From contig CM077116.1 in NCBI GenBank assembly GCA_039619475.1, forward strand, positions 248,939,440-249,003,439: DNA of 64,000 nucleotides, read 5' to 3'. Positions 22,345-34,045 of this stretch are shown here, piece by piece; the first letter of the stretch is position 1, and each line of letters begins with the position of its first letter. The position numbers were made by a program, and so were the translations under genes. Source of the DNA: Icerya purchasi. Its lineage: Eukaryota > Arthropoda > Insecta > Hemiptera > Monophlebidae. The notes beneath the pieces are model-generated. The model did no database searches and had not been told where the DNA came from. It saw only the letters and a list, made by a program, of their open reading frames with translations.

Positions 22345-22680
22345 CGAATAACGTAAAATAATCGAGTACCCTGCAGACTATGGTAATCTGAAATTCCCGG
22401 CGAATCCAAATCCCTTGGGCTCCGAATTAGGGACCGAAAATTGTTCCAGCGGCAATGAAATATTTACATCAGGTAGTTTCCCGGAAATGGGACACCAATC
22501 TAGAGAAAATATTACATCGGTAGCCCAACAGGAATCATAATATTGACTGCGGAAATCTGGATCAAGAAAATCCAATTTGTTACGGTGGTGTTTGGAAGTC
22601 GTTAAAAAAAAATAAAACCCAAATTTCAGGTAATCGTCCAACTGTTATAAATGCGCCCTCTTATTTTTCGCGTTCTTTAA
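22345..22680 (+). pseudogene. Unidentified coding-like sequence with frameshift
   Basis: The plus strand reads ADYGNLKFPANPNPLGSELG, ENCSSGNEIFTSGSFPEMGH and ENITSVAQQES, then a stop at about 22540. Shifting one base, it continues NIDCGNLDQENPICYGGVW, KSLKKNKTQISGNRP and NAPSYFSRSLK to a stop at 22682. Asn/Ser/Gly/Pro-rich composition in consecutive frames suggests a former protein-coding exon or transposon ORF. The opposite strand is also open for 87 codons, so the call is tentative. No family is recognised. Confidence 0.35.
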
Positions 22681-22689
22681 AATAACTAA

Positions 22690-23282
22690 GAAAAACATTT
22701 AATTTGCTTTTAGTACACATATTTAATATTTCAAGCTCCTCTTCAGCACAATAATAAGTTGATAATTTTCTATAAAGTAATCCTAAATATTACGTAATGA
22801 ACATATTTATTAATAGAAAAAATGTTAATTTTGAAAATAAATGTAAAAGTACAAAGATTAATTTATTATTGCAAAATTCATTTAGAACGTGTACTTTTTA
22901 TCTTATTATTACTGTACTTGTTTAAGGATTTAGTTGAAAAGTATAGTCTTGTTCGACACTTTTTTTTAACGTTCTTCACGAATTTAATGTAATTTACAAT
23001 TTTGTACATGAACAATATATTTTGGTATTTGAGTAATAATTTTGGCGAATAATTTTCTGACAAGTAACTTAGAAAAGTAATATATTTTTGTCATAATTGG
23101 ATTCAAAAGTTACGTTTTAAAAAGATTCCTGTTTTAATGAAAGCTGAAGTCCTTAGCCTTGTGTTGGACTCCCTCCTAAATTACTGGATATACATCTATG
23201 TAGAAAAGAGGCCTGCGGTGCGAAAACCGGTTTTTGAGAAAAACGCGTTTAAAATTTGCGCGAAGTAATACTACTATAATAT
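22690..23282. other. AT-rich intron sequence
   Basis: Nothing coding is recognised up to the LINE target site at 23283. A short stretch at 23190-23270 (EKRPAVRKPVFEKNAFKICA on the plus strand) is open and interrupted by the LINE. It may belong with the Lys-rich sequence beyond the insertion. Confidence 0.35.
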
Positions 23283-23297
23283 ACTACTATACCATGC

Positions 23298-25148
23298 TTC
23301 GAGCATGTTGGTGCAAGTTCTCCAGAAAATGATAACTTGCTTGCATTGCCTACGGCAATGGTGGATTGGTTACCACCTGGAGTAGTTAAATGATTTTTCT
23401 TTTCCATCATGCCTTTCAGTTGAAAAAAATATTGTGGTCAGCCATATTCTAGCTGAAACCAAAATACTGCCAAGATTGTTAGTCTTGGAGGGTAGTAGCT
23501 CTACTCACCAGAGCTGTGGAACGCCGCTATTGACCATTTATTACAGTTCTTCTGCCGCCGTCCTAGGGTAATAGACCTGCCTCATCAATACCCTGTCTAT
23601 GAAGGCCTTTCTACAGTCTCCGTATAATTGCCCTCCATAGACCCCCCTTACACTCTTTTGTTTGTCAATCATGACTTCCACCAGGGTTGGTTACCCGATC
23701 TCATCAAGCATTGACTTAACAGGGAAACCACGTAAAGGCGAGTGCGGGGTAGAAGTGGAGAGGCTACAACAAACCTCATGAGCATTTGTATATTGCGCAT
23801 CACACTTCCTGGGGTAGGAGAGGATACAATAATAGCAGAGTTATGGAAAAACTCGAATGATATATGTATGCCAAAACAAATTGGTTGAAATAATCAAAAA
23901 TATTTGGGAAACAGAAACAATCCTCCAGGATTGGACGACAGCATTGATACATCCACTACATAAGAAAGGAAAACAGATAGATATGAACAATTACAGAGGT
24001 ATCTCGCTGTTACCAGTTACCTATAAAATACTCTCTAAGGCAATTCAAACTAGAGCACAAGAACAGCTGGACCCACAAATTGACGAATATCAATGTGGTT
24101 TCAGGAAACATAGATCATGTGTGGAACAAGTTTTCAACCTCAAGTCAATAATGCTGTATCTGAAGAAAAGATCTAAAAAATATGTAATAACGTTCGTCGA
24201 TTTTAAGAAAGCTTACGATTCCGTAGATTGAACAGTGTTGTTTAATGTCCTTGAAGAATGTGGCCTGGACAAAAAAACCACAAGCTTAATAATAAAAACG
24301 TTAACAAACACATATGCTAAAGTAAAATTTAGAGGCGAAATATCTAGACAGTTTGAAATAAAAACAGGAGTTAGACAGGGGGATGGTCTGTCACCTTTAC
24401 TCTTTAACTGCATACTTGAAAGAGTTATAAGAGAATGGAGAAAAACTATGAATGAAGAAAATATCACTGGGAAAATTAAACTAGGATACAAGAAGGATAA
24501 TTTATTAATAGATTGCTTAGCTTTTGCAGATGATCTGGCAATAATAGCGGAATCTATGGAGACAACAAAGCGCCAGATAGAACTATTAATGGAGCAAGCG
24601 GATAGAGCAGGGCTGCAAATTTCCTGATGTGGGTCGAGTGAATAGAGTCAATAAATTCAAGTACCTGGGAGAATTAATCGAGCAGAGTGGGTCAGAAAAA
24701 GAAGCAGTCAAATATAGGATCGATAGAATGAAAGCGGATTTTTATTTAACAAAAGAAATATATAATAAGAAATATCTATCAAGAAATGCCAAACTGAGGC
24801 ACTATAAAACTGTGATCAGACCAGAAGCATTATATGCAGCGGAAGGTTTAACAATGAACAGAAAAGGATTAAATGAGCAACTTGAAATCGCAGAAAGAAA
24901 GATCGTAAGAAAAATACTGGGACCAGAGAAACAAGGTGGAAAATATATAAAAAGGAGCAATCAGGAAATATACCAACACGTGGAAAGCATCACTACCGAG
25001 ATCCGAAAAGAACTGGCGTTTTGTGGACCGAAGAAAGAAAAAAAAGACACAGTGAAAGAATGAAAGCAGTATGGAAAGAGAGGAAGAAGAATGGCAGAAC
25101 CAGTTGACAACATAGTCCACCAGTGGCTAATTCGAAATAATAATAATA
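23298..25148 (+). mobile_element. Non-LTR retrotransposon with 15-bp target duplication
   Basis: ACTACTATACCATGC flanks the element at 23283-23297 and at about 25149-25163. The interior starts with about 530 bp of untranslated-looking sequence. RT coding follows from about 23830 (IIAELWKN, frameshift, QNKLVEIIKNIWETE) to about 25063. The 3' end is (AAT)n rather than poly(A). The element is 5'-truncated or internally deleted, because no endonuclease is present. Clade is uncertain: the NYRGISLLPVTYKILS and EYQCGFRKHRSC blocks and the short-repeat tail point to RTE/R4-like elements. It lies in sense orientation within a host gene 1 intron. Confidence 0.88.
23857..25063 (+). pseudogene. Reverse transcriptase of the 23.3-25.1 kb LINE, three stops/shifts
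   Basis: Three consecutive plus-strand stretches (23857-24231, 24235-24627, 24629-25063) form one RT. Fingers: ILQDWTTALIHPLHKKGK and NNYRGISLLPVTYKILSKA. First catalytic block: VITFVDFKKAYDSVD, directly followed by TGA at 24229-24231 where Trp or Arg would be expected. Palm: GVRQGDGLSPLLFNCILERV. Active site: LIDCLAFADDLAIIAESM. After a stop near 24627 and a shift comes the thumb (NKFKYLGELIEQSGSEKEAV). The catalytic aspartates are all present, so decay is recent or slow, with about three inactivating changes. The last residues (ELAFCGPKKEKKDTVKE) are shifted relative to a basic tail in another frame. Confidence 0.85.
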
Positions 25149-25163
25149 ACTACTATACCATGC

Positions 25164-25500
25164 ATTGCTGCCAACGACCTGTGCGATAATATTGTTTCCT
25201 TATGTACCGATCCAAAAAAGACGCAAATCTCTAGCTCCTAGACCTGACCAACTTAAGCCGAAAAAACAGTCAAATGCAACGAAATGTAACTGTAGAGGAG
25301 TTTGCAACAAACTTGACACGAACGGGAAAGAAGAAACCTGAAGCTACAATCAAAAAAAAAAAGAAAAAATCAAAGCTTCAAAGAAAGAAAAAATCCAAAG
25401 TTCCGAAAAATAAAAAAGGCAAATGCTCGAAAAATTCTCAAAGCGAATAAGAAAACCAAAAAAAAAAATGCAAAACAAACCAGCAATTATTAGGGAGAAA
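25164..25500 (+). other. Lys-rich coding-like stretch with a Cys cluster
   Basis: Read through on the plus strand, sequence just after the LINE gives KRRKSLAPRPDQLKPKKQSN, ATKCNCRGVCNKLDTNGKEE, then a stop and a long Lys/Ser tract (KKKSKLQRKKKSKVPKNKKG). The C-x-C-x3-C cluster followed by basic residues vaguely recalls cysteine-rich DNA-binding segments, but too little is left to assign. It may be the second half of sequence split by the LINE at 23298. The A-rich composition makes a chance origin possible. Confidence 0.25.
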
Positions 25501-25694
25501 AATAGTATTACGATTATTTTTTTAATTTTTAATATTTTCCCGCTTTTTTCCAATTGTCTTCAGACAGTTTTGTACATTTCAAGGCATTAAGTTTGCGAAA
25601 ATAACTACATATTCCATCTTATTCTACACTGTTTTCAAGTATCAGAATCTGTGTTTAACTCAAAATCCATATATTCGCTCCACAGATTCCTTAT

Positions 25695-25757
25695 ATATAA
25701 TATATATATATACATATATACATTTATACATATATACATATATATATATATATACAC
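25695..25757. repeat. (AT)n-rich microsatellite
   Basis: Imperfect TATATACATATA repeats with no other feature. Confidence 0.85.
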
Positions 25758-26281
25758 GTACACGTGGATAATTAATTATTATTCCTAGTTTCAAATCAGT
25801 TATTAACCACTGTTAAGGTTTTACAGTATGAAAATATTTCATGTTTATTTACTCCTACGCAATATCTTTCTTTACTTGCCGTATGAAATAACGCGGTACA
25901 GGACCGAGGTGTCATTATTAAATGTCGTAATCGTAATGAATAGTTTATAGAAATCCGAATGATATGAAGAAAAAAGAAAATGATAATATTTTTAGAATTT
26001 TCGCCATTCTCTATCTAGTGTAAACAATCGCGTACACACATTATTAAATCTAAAACTAATATTCAGTAATGCATTTGAAAGGCAGCTACTTTATGGCTGT
26101 CGTACTACGATACGGTGCTGTTTGTTATATTCTTATTCTGCCGTTATCTTTATAACGGGATAAAACGGTGCTTGATAAGAACTGATAGAGCCTAAAATCA
26201 GCGGTTAAATTTTCATATTTGACTTCGCGCTGTCTACTTCGAGGGTTATTTTTGTCTGTTTTGAATTTTTTACTCGATAAA

Positions 26282-26734
26282 ATGCGCAACGCGATTCCGA
26301 CCGAAACAACAGATGGTTCATTACCACCAAACAGCATCGGAAAACCTGTGATCACATTCAATCACTATGCAACGGGTGACGAAAAAATAACTGCTTCTAA
26401 CGGCGATCAGAGTAAGATAGATTCAGTGGAATTTAAACTAGCGTCGTCTAATTGTGCTAAGAAAATGAGCGATATTGATTCTGAAAAACAAAGTAATAGC
26501 AGCGGAGATTGTATTGTACCGATTGTTATTAGTGGTATGGAATTACAACAAACAATATCGAGAAGCCATATTAAAACAGACAACGTTAAAAATGAAAATG
26601 AGAGAGATGACAGTGAATCCGATGTCTACGTGGTCGTCGGTGACTTCGAAACCGAAAAATGTTCGAAAAGTTCGAAAAAGGAACAATTAGAAGCAACCAA
26701 TAATAACGGTTCAAAAATTGAAGGACAATTACAA
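26282..26734 (+). CDS. Host gene 1, probable alternative first exon with its own ATG
   Basis: From the ATG at 26282 an open frame of 151 codons runs to a strong donor, CAA|GTAAGA, in phase 0, the phase with which the exon at 34046 begins. The residues (MRNAIPTETTDGSLPPN at the start, DVYVVVGDFETEKCSKSSKK near the end) share the Ser/Asp/Lys-rich character of the other exons. No acceptor is evident before the ATG, and the upstream 100 bases look like a 5' leader. I therefore infer an alternative promoter making a shorter protein that lacks exons a-f. If unspliced, the frame would continue only eight codons to a stop at 26758, so a single-exon gene is the competing reading. Confidence 0.6.
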
Positions 26735-26759
26735 GTAAGAGATAAATTTTCAAAATAGT

Positions 26760-27595
26760 TAACACCGGCTCGCTCTTCCTTCCGTATTTATATATTTAAT
26801 ACCTTTGCATGTACTGTCCACTGTTCTAATTTGGATGTTTCATTCTTCTTTTGAGTTACGACTAAAGTGATTAAACACTGAATTTTTATCATTGATGTGA
26901 ATCTTTTTATAATCAAGTTGATGGAAAACGTGTAGCTGGCTGCTCGTAGCTGGCTGTTCGTAGCTAGCTTATAATTGCGGTATCAGATTTATCTATTAAA
27001 TACATGAAATTAGATAGTTCTTTTTTTCTTTTTTCTTTAATTCTATGTAAAACCGTTTAGTATCGTTGTTGTTGTTGAAGAGGAAGAAATTCCTTATTTT
27101 TGTGAATTTTGTTCACAATTCACGCTGATGTACGCACTCAAAATTGATCTGAACGTGGACTAATTTAAAGAATAATTATAAAATACGAAATTAATGACAT
27201 CGAATTATCTTCGATATAACAAAGTAATATCGCCGGCGGTTAGAAAAGTTGGACTTTTAGTTGCGAATCTAGTAATTTATTCGAACGCGAATATTTTCAG
27301 TGAAACTGTTCAATATTTTGTTAAATGACTGATTAATCATTTAATTAAAATACTTTGATTTTCGATGTTCGGCGAAATTGACTTTATACGCATCATAGAT
27401 ATTTATCCGAAATTGAGAAGTTCTTTCGGGGTTTTAAAAAAGAACTGAGAACTTTTATAGCAAAAAAGAAAACAACAAAAAACGACAATATACTCGTAAA
27501 ATGAAACATTTATTAGATAAAAAACTGTCGAGTAACGCTGTAGAGTAAAAATTGCGATCATTAAGAAGCGGAAACTTGATTTTAGTTATTCAGAG
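26760..27595. other. Intron following the alternative first exon
   Basis: AT-rich, with one short tandem of GTAGCTGGCTG-like units near 26930-26965. No coding sequence is supported. Confidence 0.4.
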
Positions 27596-27598
27596 TGT

Positions 27599-27791
27599 GC
27601 CGATAAATCTTGCCACAGATTATAATGCCGATAAATCTTGCCACAGATTATAATGCCGACAAATCTTGCCCAGATTATAATGCCGACAAATCTTGCCACA
27701 GATTATAATACCGAAAAATCTTGCCACAGATTATAATGCCGATAAATCTTGCCACAGATTATAATGCCAACAAATTTTGCCACAGATTATA
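27599..27791. repeat. Tandem array of a 28-bp unit, about seven copies
   Basis: The unit GCCGATAAATCTTGCCACAG plus ATTATAAT is repeated about 6.9 times with small changes (GATAAA, GACAAA, GAAAAA, CCAGATT losing two bases). It lies in the intron between 26734 and 34046. The repeats do not form an open frame of interest. Confidence 0.95.
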
Positions 27792-28800
27792 TTGAAATCG
27801 TTCAATTGTCTAAGATGAATTTTGTTCAAGTAAATTACGAAAATTCCGCGAATAGTAGAAAAACAATGGAATATCTGTTCTTTTTAGTTTTTTGACTTCT
27901 AATTTTTGCCGATTTCGCTTTAAAAGTCTCAGAAAAGATTCTAAATTGTAGTAAAATGGCGATAAATCATGCAAGGCGTCTAACGATCCCATAAATCCTG
28001 TAAATGTTTAATCAAAACGGTATACTATTTTTTCAAAATTCGTCCAAAAGGCCTATTTTTAACTGGAAAGTTTCGCTGTTCTTTTTCACACTTAAGTTTC
28101 TTAAAACAGCAATCAAAGTTGAAAAAATAATTATAATCTAATTTTTTCTAGGTTCGTACGTGATTTTTTACAATTTTCTTAACTGTAGAACAATTTTTTT
28201 TCATTCCCTTTATTTCTTGATTTCGTACTTATTGCATTTTTATCTTCGTCTACAACTACTTTTTCGATTTGTTTCGTGTGTATTAAACATTTTTAGAAAA
28301 TTATCATTCATTTCAAAAAAACTTATTTCTGGTTTTTATACTTACTTTCATCTTGATTTTCTTCTTTATTGTTTACATTCGTACATTTTTTTTCGATTAG
28401 TTTTCAAAAATAATAAATTTTTATACGTTCTTTGTAACGTTTTTTTCGTGTTTTTTTTTCCAATTTTTGCTGCACTTTTTATTTCTGAGGAGCAATTTGT
28501 TCTTTTGAAGAAAAAAAAATAACACCAAGTAAGTTATATAAAAAAATTCCGCAATTTACGTTTTCTAAATTCCTGTAATCATCTTGTCAAAGAACTAAAC
28601 ACTGTCTCCCTTTTTCGCCTTTAATTTTCAAAATATTTCGATATTGTGTCCCGATTCTAGATGATCTTCTACTAGTTTCGAATAAAGAAGAAATTTTCTA
28701 AAAAATTGTATTTCCCAAAATCTTTAGAATATTACTCGCAACCTATAAGAGGTACCGTTTAAGAAAAATTACTAGGTTATATATATATATATATATATAT
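27792..28800. other. AT-rich intron sequence
   Basis: A plus-strand open frame at 28160-28522 is hydrophobic Phe/Leu-rich translation of T-rich DNA. No domain or codon signal supports a gene. An (AT)n tract ends at about 28801. Confidence 0.45.
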
Positions 28801-29684
28801 ATTTCATAAAGTTATTAATTCAAAATAAAATGCTGAATACGAATAATAAAATGTACTATAAAATTATATAGCGAACACAAATCATATAAAAATGTTAAAA
28901 AAAAAAATTAAAATATTACAAATACTGACTAGTTTTGAAGAAAATTACCGTCATTATCAAGATGTTAGTGAATTATTAAAATAAAAATTATTTGGCTTTT
29001 AATTTAGTTAGCCTAAATATCACGATTTGGAGGAATATCGATCTTGATTTAGTTACAATTTTTGTTAAATAAGTGTAAGGTAAATTATTCTCAGGTGGTG
29101 ATTGTATATTCATAATTTTGTATTTAAATTTATTAATGTGATATTTATCCGCTGTAGTTGATAATTATTTATCATAAATAATTTTGAATATAATATCTTT
29201 TTCAATGCCTTAAGTAATGTTATTGCCTTTGTTACGTACTAGCTGTACCCGCGGCGTTGTCGAAATACGGTTCTAAAAAATTATTTTATTTGTTAAATTA
29301 CGCTCGCGTGGAATTCAGCTCGTGACTGTAATCAGTGGAAACTTAATATACAAAATTATACCATTCTCTGCAAACTAAGTAATTTTATTTAAAAATCACG
29401 TAAATTTTGAAATCGGATGAGTAGTTTCGGAGATTACCTCCTACATCCAAACTTACAAACATTACACCTCTTTATATATTAGTATGGATTCAGTAACTGT
29501 TGATTTTTAATATTCATTAACATCTTGATAATGACGGTAATTTTAGTCGAAACTAGTGGATCTTTGTAATTTTAAAATTATTTTAAATGTTTTTATATGG
29601 TTTGTGTTTGTTATATATAATTTTATGGTATATTTTATTATTCGTGTTTGGCATATTATTGTGAATTAATAACTTTGTAAATTT
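28801..29684. repeat. Long inverted repeat with 522-bp spacer, GTCGAAAC core
   Basis: The arm 28801-28981 is the diverged reverse complement of 29504-29684, sharing AATTACCGTCATTATCAAGA and GAATAATAAAAT-type blocks. Inside the right arm is GACGGTAATTTTAGTCGAAA, where GAC and GTC pair directly before GAAAC, as in the palindrome at 3.7 kb. Related CCGACTAGTTTCGA blocks are at 31480 and 45497. The layout resembles inverted termini of a Penelope-like element. The spacer holds an unrelated short repeat (29246-29490). Confidence 0.8.
29246..29490 (+). mobile_element. Short dispersed-repeat insertion, ACTAGCTGTACCCG... type
   Basis: Starts near ACTAGCTGTACCCGCGGCG and ends TTTATATATTAGTATGGATT. I know similar paired phrases (ACTAGCTG.CCCG at one end, TATTAGTATAGAT at the other) from non-autonomous repeats in many insect genomes. 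The class is not certain. It carries no coding sequence and sits between the arms of the inverted repeat. Confidence 0.45.
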
Positions 29685-29689
29685 ATAAT

Positions 29690-30431
29690 TCTTATTAAAT
29701 CGTGATCTTGCAATCACTTTCTTAAGACCCTTCCTACTCAACACTTCTGGGGATTTTCAAAAATGTATATACGACGGAATTTGATTCGAATGGTGCATAA
29801 AGGACCGTTCTAACAATCTATTAAGAAATGAAAATAGTCGGGACATGTCTCTGCTTTGTTTGCCTGTTCATTCGCGCAACCTTGAAAATTACCAGATAAA
29901 TTTCAACGTTTTTTAAGGCTGCAGTATTTTTAAAGAGAAATTTTCACGTAATACTATAAACTGTGAAGTAACCAAGTAAATGCGGTGATTATTGCAGAGA
30001 AAGGCAAATCAAATTCCACTTTATTAAATGTTACCATAAAACATTCGCTCCCGCGAAATCGGCTTATTATAAAAATTTCGTTTCGCGAATCATTTCAAAA
30101 TTTAAAACGGGGGGAACGGGATTCGCGTTATTTTTATGTTTCAGGGGCATCTTGATAGATCCCGTATCATTTACGAAATTCTTACACAGAAATAAAAATT
30201 AAATCTATATCTCGAAATATTTTTAAAATATCGATTGAAAAGATCGTGGGGAGCATCCCAATACCGCCTATCGGGGCACGTTTCTGCCTAGGACACGTTA
30301 CGGCTATTTCGAAAAACTGATATATTTACTTAGCTATAATTATAAGTTATTACCTATAATAAATTTTTAACTGAAATTAAGCCGTTCATTGATTTGCCTA
30401 GTTGCGCACTAATCAAACATTATTAACACTA

Positions 30432-30477
<46 letters not shown>

Positions 30478-31470
30478 TGATGACAGGAACGGTTATCATT
30501 TTAATTGGTAATGTTTAATAATAAAATACAAGGCGAGGCGAATCGCTTTGATATATACGATTTGCAACACTAGAGTGTTTTCCAACACAGCGCGCAATTG
30601 GGGATGCCTGTAACATAAATACCACTTCGCGTGTTTGAAAATTTTTCAGTCTTCGGCGTTGTTTTAGTCCGTGACTTAAGAAATATCGATGTAATGTTCG
30701 TTGTAGGAATTTAAATACTCGTTTATACCTATTCGCAATTCATTCCTTACGCAACAGACGCGTTTATTAATTAAATAAATAAACAAAAAGTGTTTGCTAT
30801 ATATTTTTTTTTAATCAATATGTACACGAATGTTTAACTTTATTTTGTTATTGCGATATCTCTTAAATTTGTAAACAAATTATACGATCCTCGTATGTGA
30901 CGCCAAAAGAAGTAACTCTATTTTCGTTAGAAATGGGTCGGCTACTATCTTAACCGATCGCGTATTCGTATTAACGGATCATCAGTTTTATAATGGTGTA
31001 TTTTATACCGATAGTGTTGTTTGTTTTGATTTTGTTTTTATTCGTAGTAGTAGCTTCAGCAAAAAGTAAATTGCTAACTGATCGCTGGGAAGTAATACAA
31101 TTTTTATTATTATCACTATTATAGTTACCGCGTTTAATAGTTTTCTTTGGTGATCCTAATAGTATGTAAATCCGAATTATGAAATCATTTTATCGATTAC
31201 GCGCTCATTAACCTTTACCGCGTGCGAGATCTCAAAAGATTATTTCTACCCTAAACAAGACAATTAATTTAAGAAATGAAAATTTCGTTAATTGATTTAA
31301 AACGGATATTAAAAATATAAAGGATGAAGGATAAACATTTTCCGTAAAAAAAAAGCTAACAACTTTAGGCAGCAAATTTTATTTAATTTTTTTCAGTCTT
31401 TTTTTTTTGTTGTAATATTTCGTTATTAAATAAATTATACGGAAATATATATTATAAAAATAAATATAAT
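29690..31470. other. Intron sequence with an (AAT)n microsatellite
   Basis: No gene supported. An (AAT)n run of about 16 units lies at 30428-30476 and turns into GATGATGAC. Scattered CG-containing segments occur at 30530-30720 but show no open frame with family resemblance. Confidence 0.45.
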
Positions 31471-31479
31471 AAAACAAAA

Positions 31480-31860
31480 CACCGACTAGTTTCGAACAGT
31501 CCTTTTCATGATCACAGAACTAATCAGTGTAGGCATATGCTGAAGAACCGGTCAGATAATACTAGTTTATCCTTTCAAGAGCATTTCAATGTTTTTTTAT
31601 GTAGTTCCATTGTTGAAAAGAGTCAGGACAGGCTCAAAATCAGTTTAAGCACTTTAATTTGTGCAACTTGGATTTTTTTAACGTGGTATCTTGCACTGGT
31701 TTCCCGTACTGGCGCGGCACCATAGTATGTGATGAGAATGTAGATTCCCTTTTTTTTTTTTTTTTTTTTTTTTATTTTTGTGGCCCGGCGAGAAACCATC
31801 CGGCCACACCTAAATTTCGTTATTTGTTTATCACACATATTCTTCGTGTTTTGAATATAA
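31480..31860 (-). mobile_element. LINE fragment with A-rich tail, minus strand
   Basis: A minus-strand stretch reads YYGAAPVRETSARYHVKKIQ then VAQIKVLKLILSLS (about 31720-31625), matching the post-RT connection of jockey-like elements, where an aromatic-Gly-W/A segment is followed by K-I-Q-K-x-A. On the plus strand a T-run of about 24 (31748-31772) is followed by GTGGCCCGGCGAGAAACCAT, which on the minus strand is a short tail ending in poly(A). That may be a second, tiny retroposon end. The CCGACTAGTTTCGA motif at 31482 belongs to the inverted-repeat family described above. Confidence 0.5.
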
Positions 31861-31899
31861 GAGGGTACAGCACAATTTTGTTAGTGGACTAACTTTACT

Positions 31900-32700
31900 T
31901 AGTATGTGCCCGAAGCTTTTATAAAGTTTGGGATCTAAAAAAACTCGTAAGATATCTTGCTTCCGGTTTCCAATGCACAATATTATCCCTGAAGTTTAAT
32001 TTTCATGGGATATAGCAGCTTTCTCTTTGGACGGCATTCATCGATCGCGTGCCGATTATTCAGCGATAGATTTACACCTCTATCCATGGATAAAACAAAC
32101 CAATTTCAACCGAATTCGGTTGTTTTTCGTATACTCGTCGATCTTTTGAACTTAAACAACTCTGAAATACTCCGTTCAAATAAGTGAAAGTGTACATAAA
32201 TTTTCCGTCCACGGTAGACGGTAAATCGTGCTGCCGGTGGGATATCTTATTTTTTTTTTTTTTCATGTCATTTTAATAACTAAAAGTCACTCTCCGTTCT
32301 TACTGAAAGAAGTTAAAAAGTAGTAAAAGAATACGCGGATGAAAAGAATTTTTCTCATTTTTGTTCATGCAAGTGTGCGTTTTAAAAATAAACTGATAAT
32401 AAATATTTATGCGTTTCAGTGGTGACTTTCACGCTAAAATTAAGTCGGAAATTTTACTACCATTCCAGATCCTAAGCGAAAATTAAAACGTCGGAAATGA
32501 TGCCGTGACGCTCTTACGATAACACAACATAAGTAGTTTTTGGTCCATGCATAGTGCCACATTGTATCCTTCTAAAACTATTAGCACCATATTTGTGTGT
32601 ATCGCTAATCTTCCTGTTATAAAAATTATTATATATTATGATAGTTTGGCAGAGTTTCATGGGCCGTACCCAAACTGTATTGGTTACCAATGTTTTCTCT
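31900..32700. other. Intron sequence, nothing assigned
   Basis: No coding, terminal repeat or RNA signal recognised. Confidence 0.4.
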
Positions 32701-32707
32701 TGCTGTA

Positions 32708-33236
32708 ATATATATATATATAAACTCGGCCATTTCAGTCTCGCAAAGGGCTCTGCCCCTTGACCCCTCTTGCTTTCATTTCTGTCTCTTTCTCTTCTAT
32801 ACTTTGTATAAAATGATCAAAATTTACAACGTAATTCTTACTGGCATCAACACACACAAAAAATAACATAACCACAAAAATCCTATTCTAACATTTAACT
32901 TCCGTTATATAAAATTAAGACATTTTTTCGTTACATTTTTCGTTACATATTTCATTACATAAAATTGTGACATTTTTTAAATAACAATAACAAAAATCCT
33001 ACAAAATATAACAAACGTTACATAAAATTGGGACATTTTTCTGGCACATTTTTTTGGGATATTTTTTTGGGACATTTAGCGTTACATAAAATTGGGACAT
33101 TTTTCTGGGACATTTTTTTGGGATATTTTTTTGGGACATTTAGCGTTACATAAAATTGCGACATTTTTCTGGGACATTTTTTGGGGACATTTTTTCGAAT
33201 GGGGGGTAGCCTAAGAATTACGTTGTAATTAATATT
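32708..33236 (+). mobile_element. Fragment of the hAT-type element with internal tandem expansion
   Basis: From CTCGGCCATTT to TAGCCTAAGAATTACGTTG the sequence follows 5322-5670 of the element at 5264 very closely. Both termini are missing. The CGTTACATAAAATTGGGACA segment with GGGATATTTTTTTGGGACAT is expanded into three consecutive units of about 67 bp (33010-33195), which the 5.3 kb copy has once. It lies in the same orientation as the 5.3 kb copy. Confidence 0.85.
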
Positions 33237-33239
33237 ACA

Positions 33240-34045
33240 TGTTGATATAATCACCTTTAGCCAATAGCATTCTCTCATCTTCGCTAATAGATTTTGGCAA
33301 GGTTTCATGATTAATTGCGTCGGTGGCCATAACGGTTTTGCTGCTTTATGTAATCAAATGACATCATTGACCTAGTCCCTCACGGGAGGGATAGGTTAAT
33401 CACTAGATTATTATAATATATTCCGGCATATAAAAAGAGTGTAACTAAAATAATCTGCAAAAAAATATACGTATGTACATATATATATAGGTGTATATAT
33501 ATTATTTTTTTTAATGTTTTTCTTTTTTTGGAGTCGATAGAGAAGACTGGTTTTTGAAAACTTGATTTTCGGCACCGTTGATTTTAATTTCCGGTTCGTG
33601 CGTTTTAATTAAAACGACGTTCATTGAAAAACGAATTTCTTTGTTTAGTTTTTACATAAAAATGACTCGAAAACATACATAATCGAGTACCATTAATTTT
33701 TATAAGAAGAGTTACATGCTATTTCTGTGGCCGTTTTTATCATTTCAGTAATGATTGCATTCGCTATTTATGCAATAAAATTTTACTACTTCAATTACGA
33801 TGTAATAAAATCGTGCTTTCTCTATAAGACAAACATGTGTATTTATCATTCTACTTTAACACAGTCAACAAGTTGACTGCTCTTATTTTTCCTCTGATGG
33901 TTTAATTTTTCTTCTTATACATTTTCCCCTGCTATCGCCTTTTTTTCTTTGTTCTTTTTTATCATGTTCATGTTGCCAATAATACCACCTATATTGACTA
34001 TAATATTGAGACATGTAATATAAATATTACCGATTGTTTTAAAAG
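33240..34045. other. Intron sequence before the shared exon
   Basis: AT-rich, with the 3' splice site of the exon at 34046 at its end. No other feature. Confidence 0.4.

Noticed and set aside
27599..27791. CRISPR-like direct repeats
   Set aside because: The units are contiguous without spacers and no cas genes are present. It is a simple tandem array.
28160..28522. Plus-strand 120-residue Phe/Leu-rich frame, possible membrane protein
   Set aside because: The composition is what T-rich DNA yields. There is no conserved motif, and it lies inside a large intron.
33018..33308. Minus-strand open frame with repeated KCPKKxSQKNVP units, resembling a repeat protein
   Set aside because: It is the translation of the expanded tandem unit in the hAT-type fragment. 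The 5.3 kb relative has no such frame.
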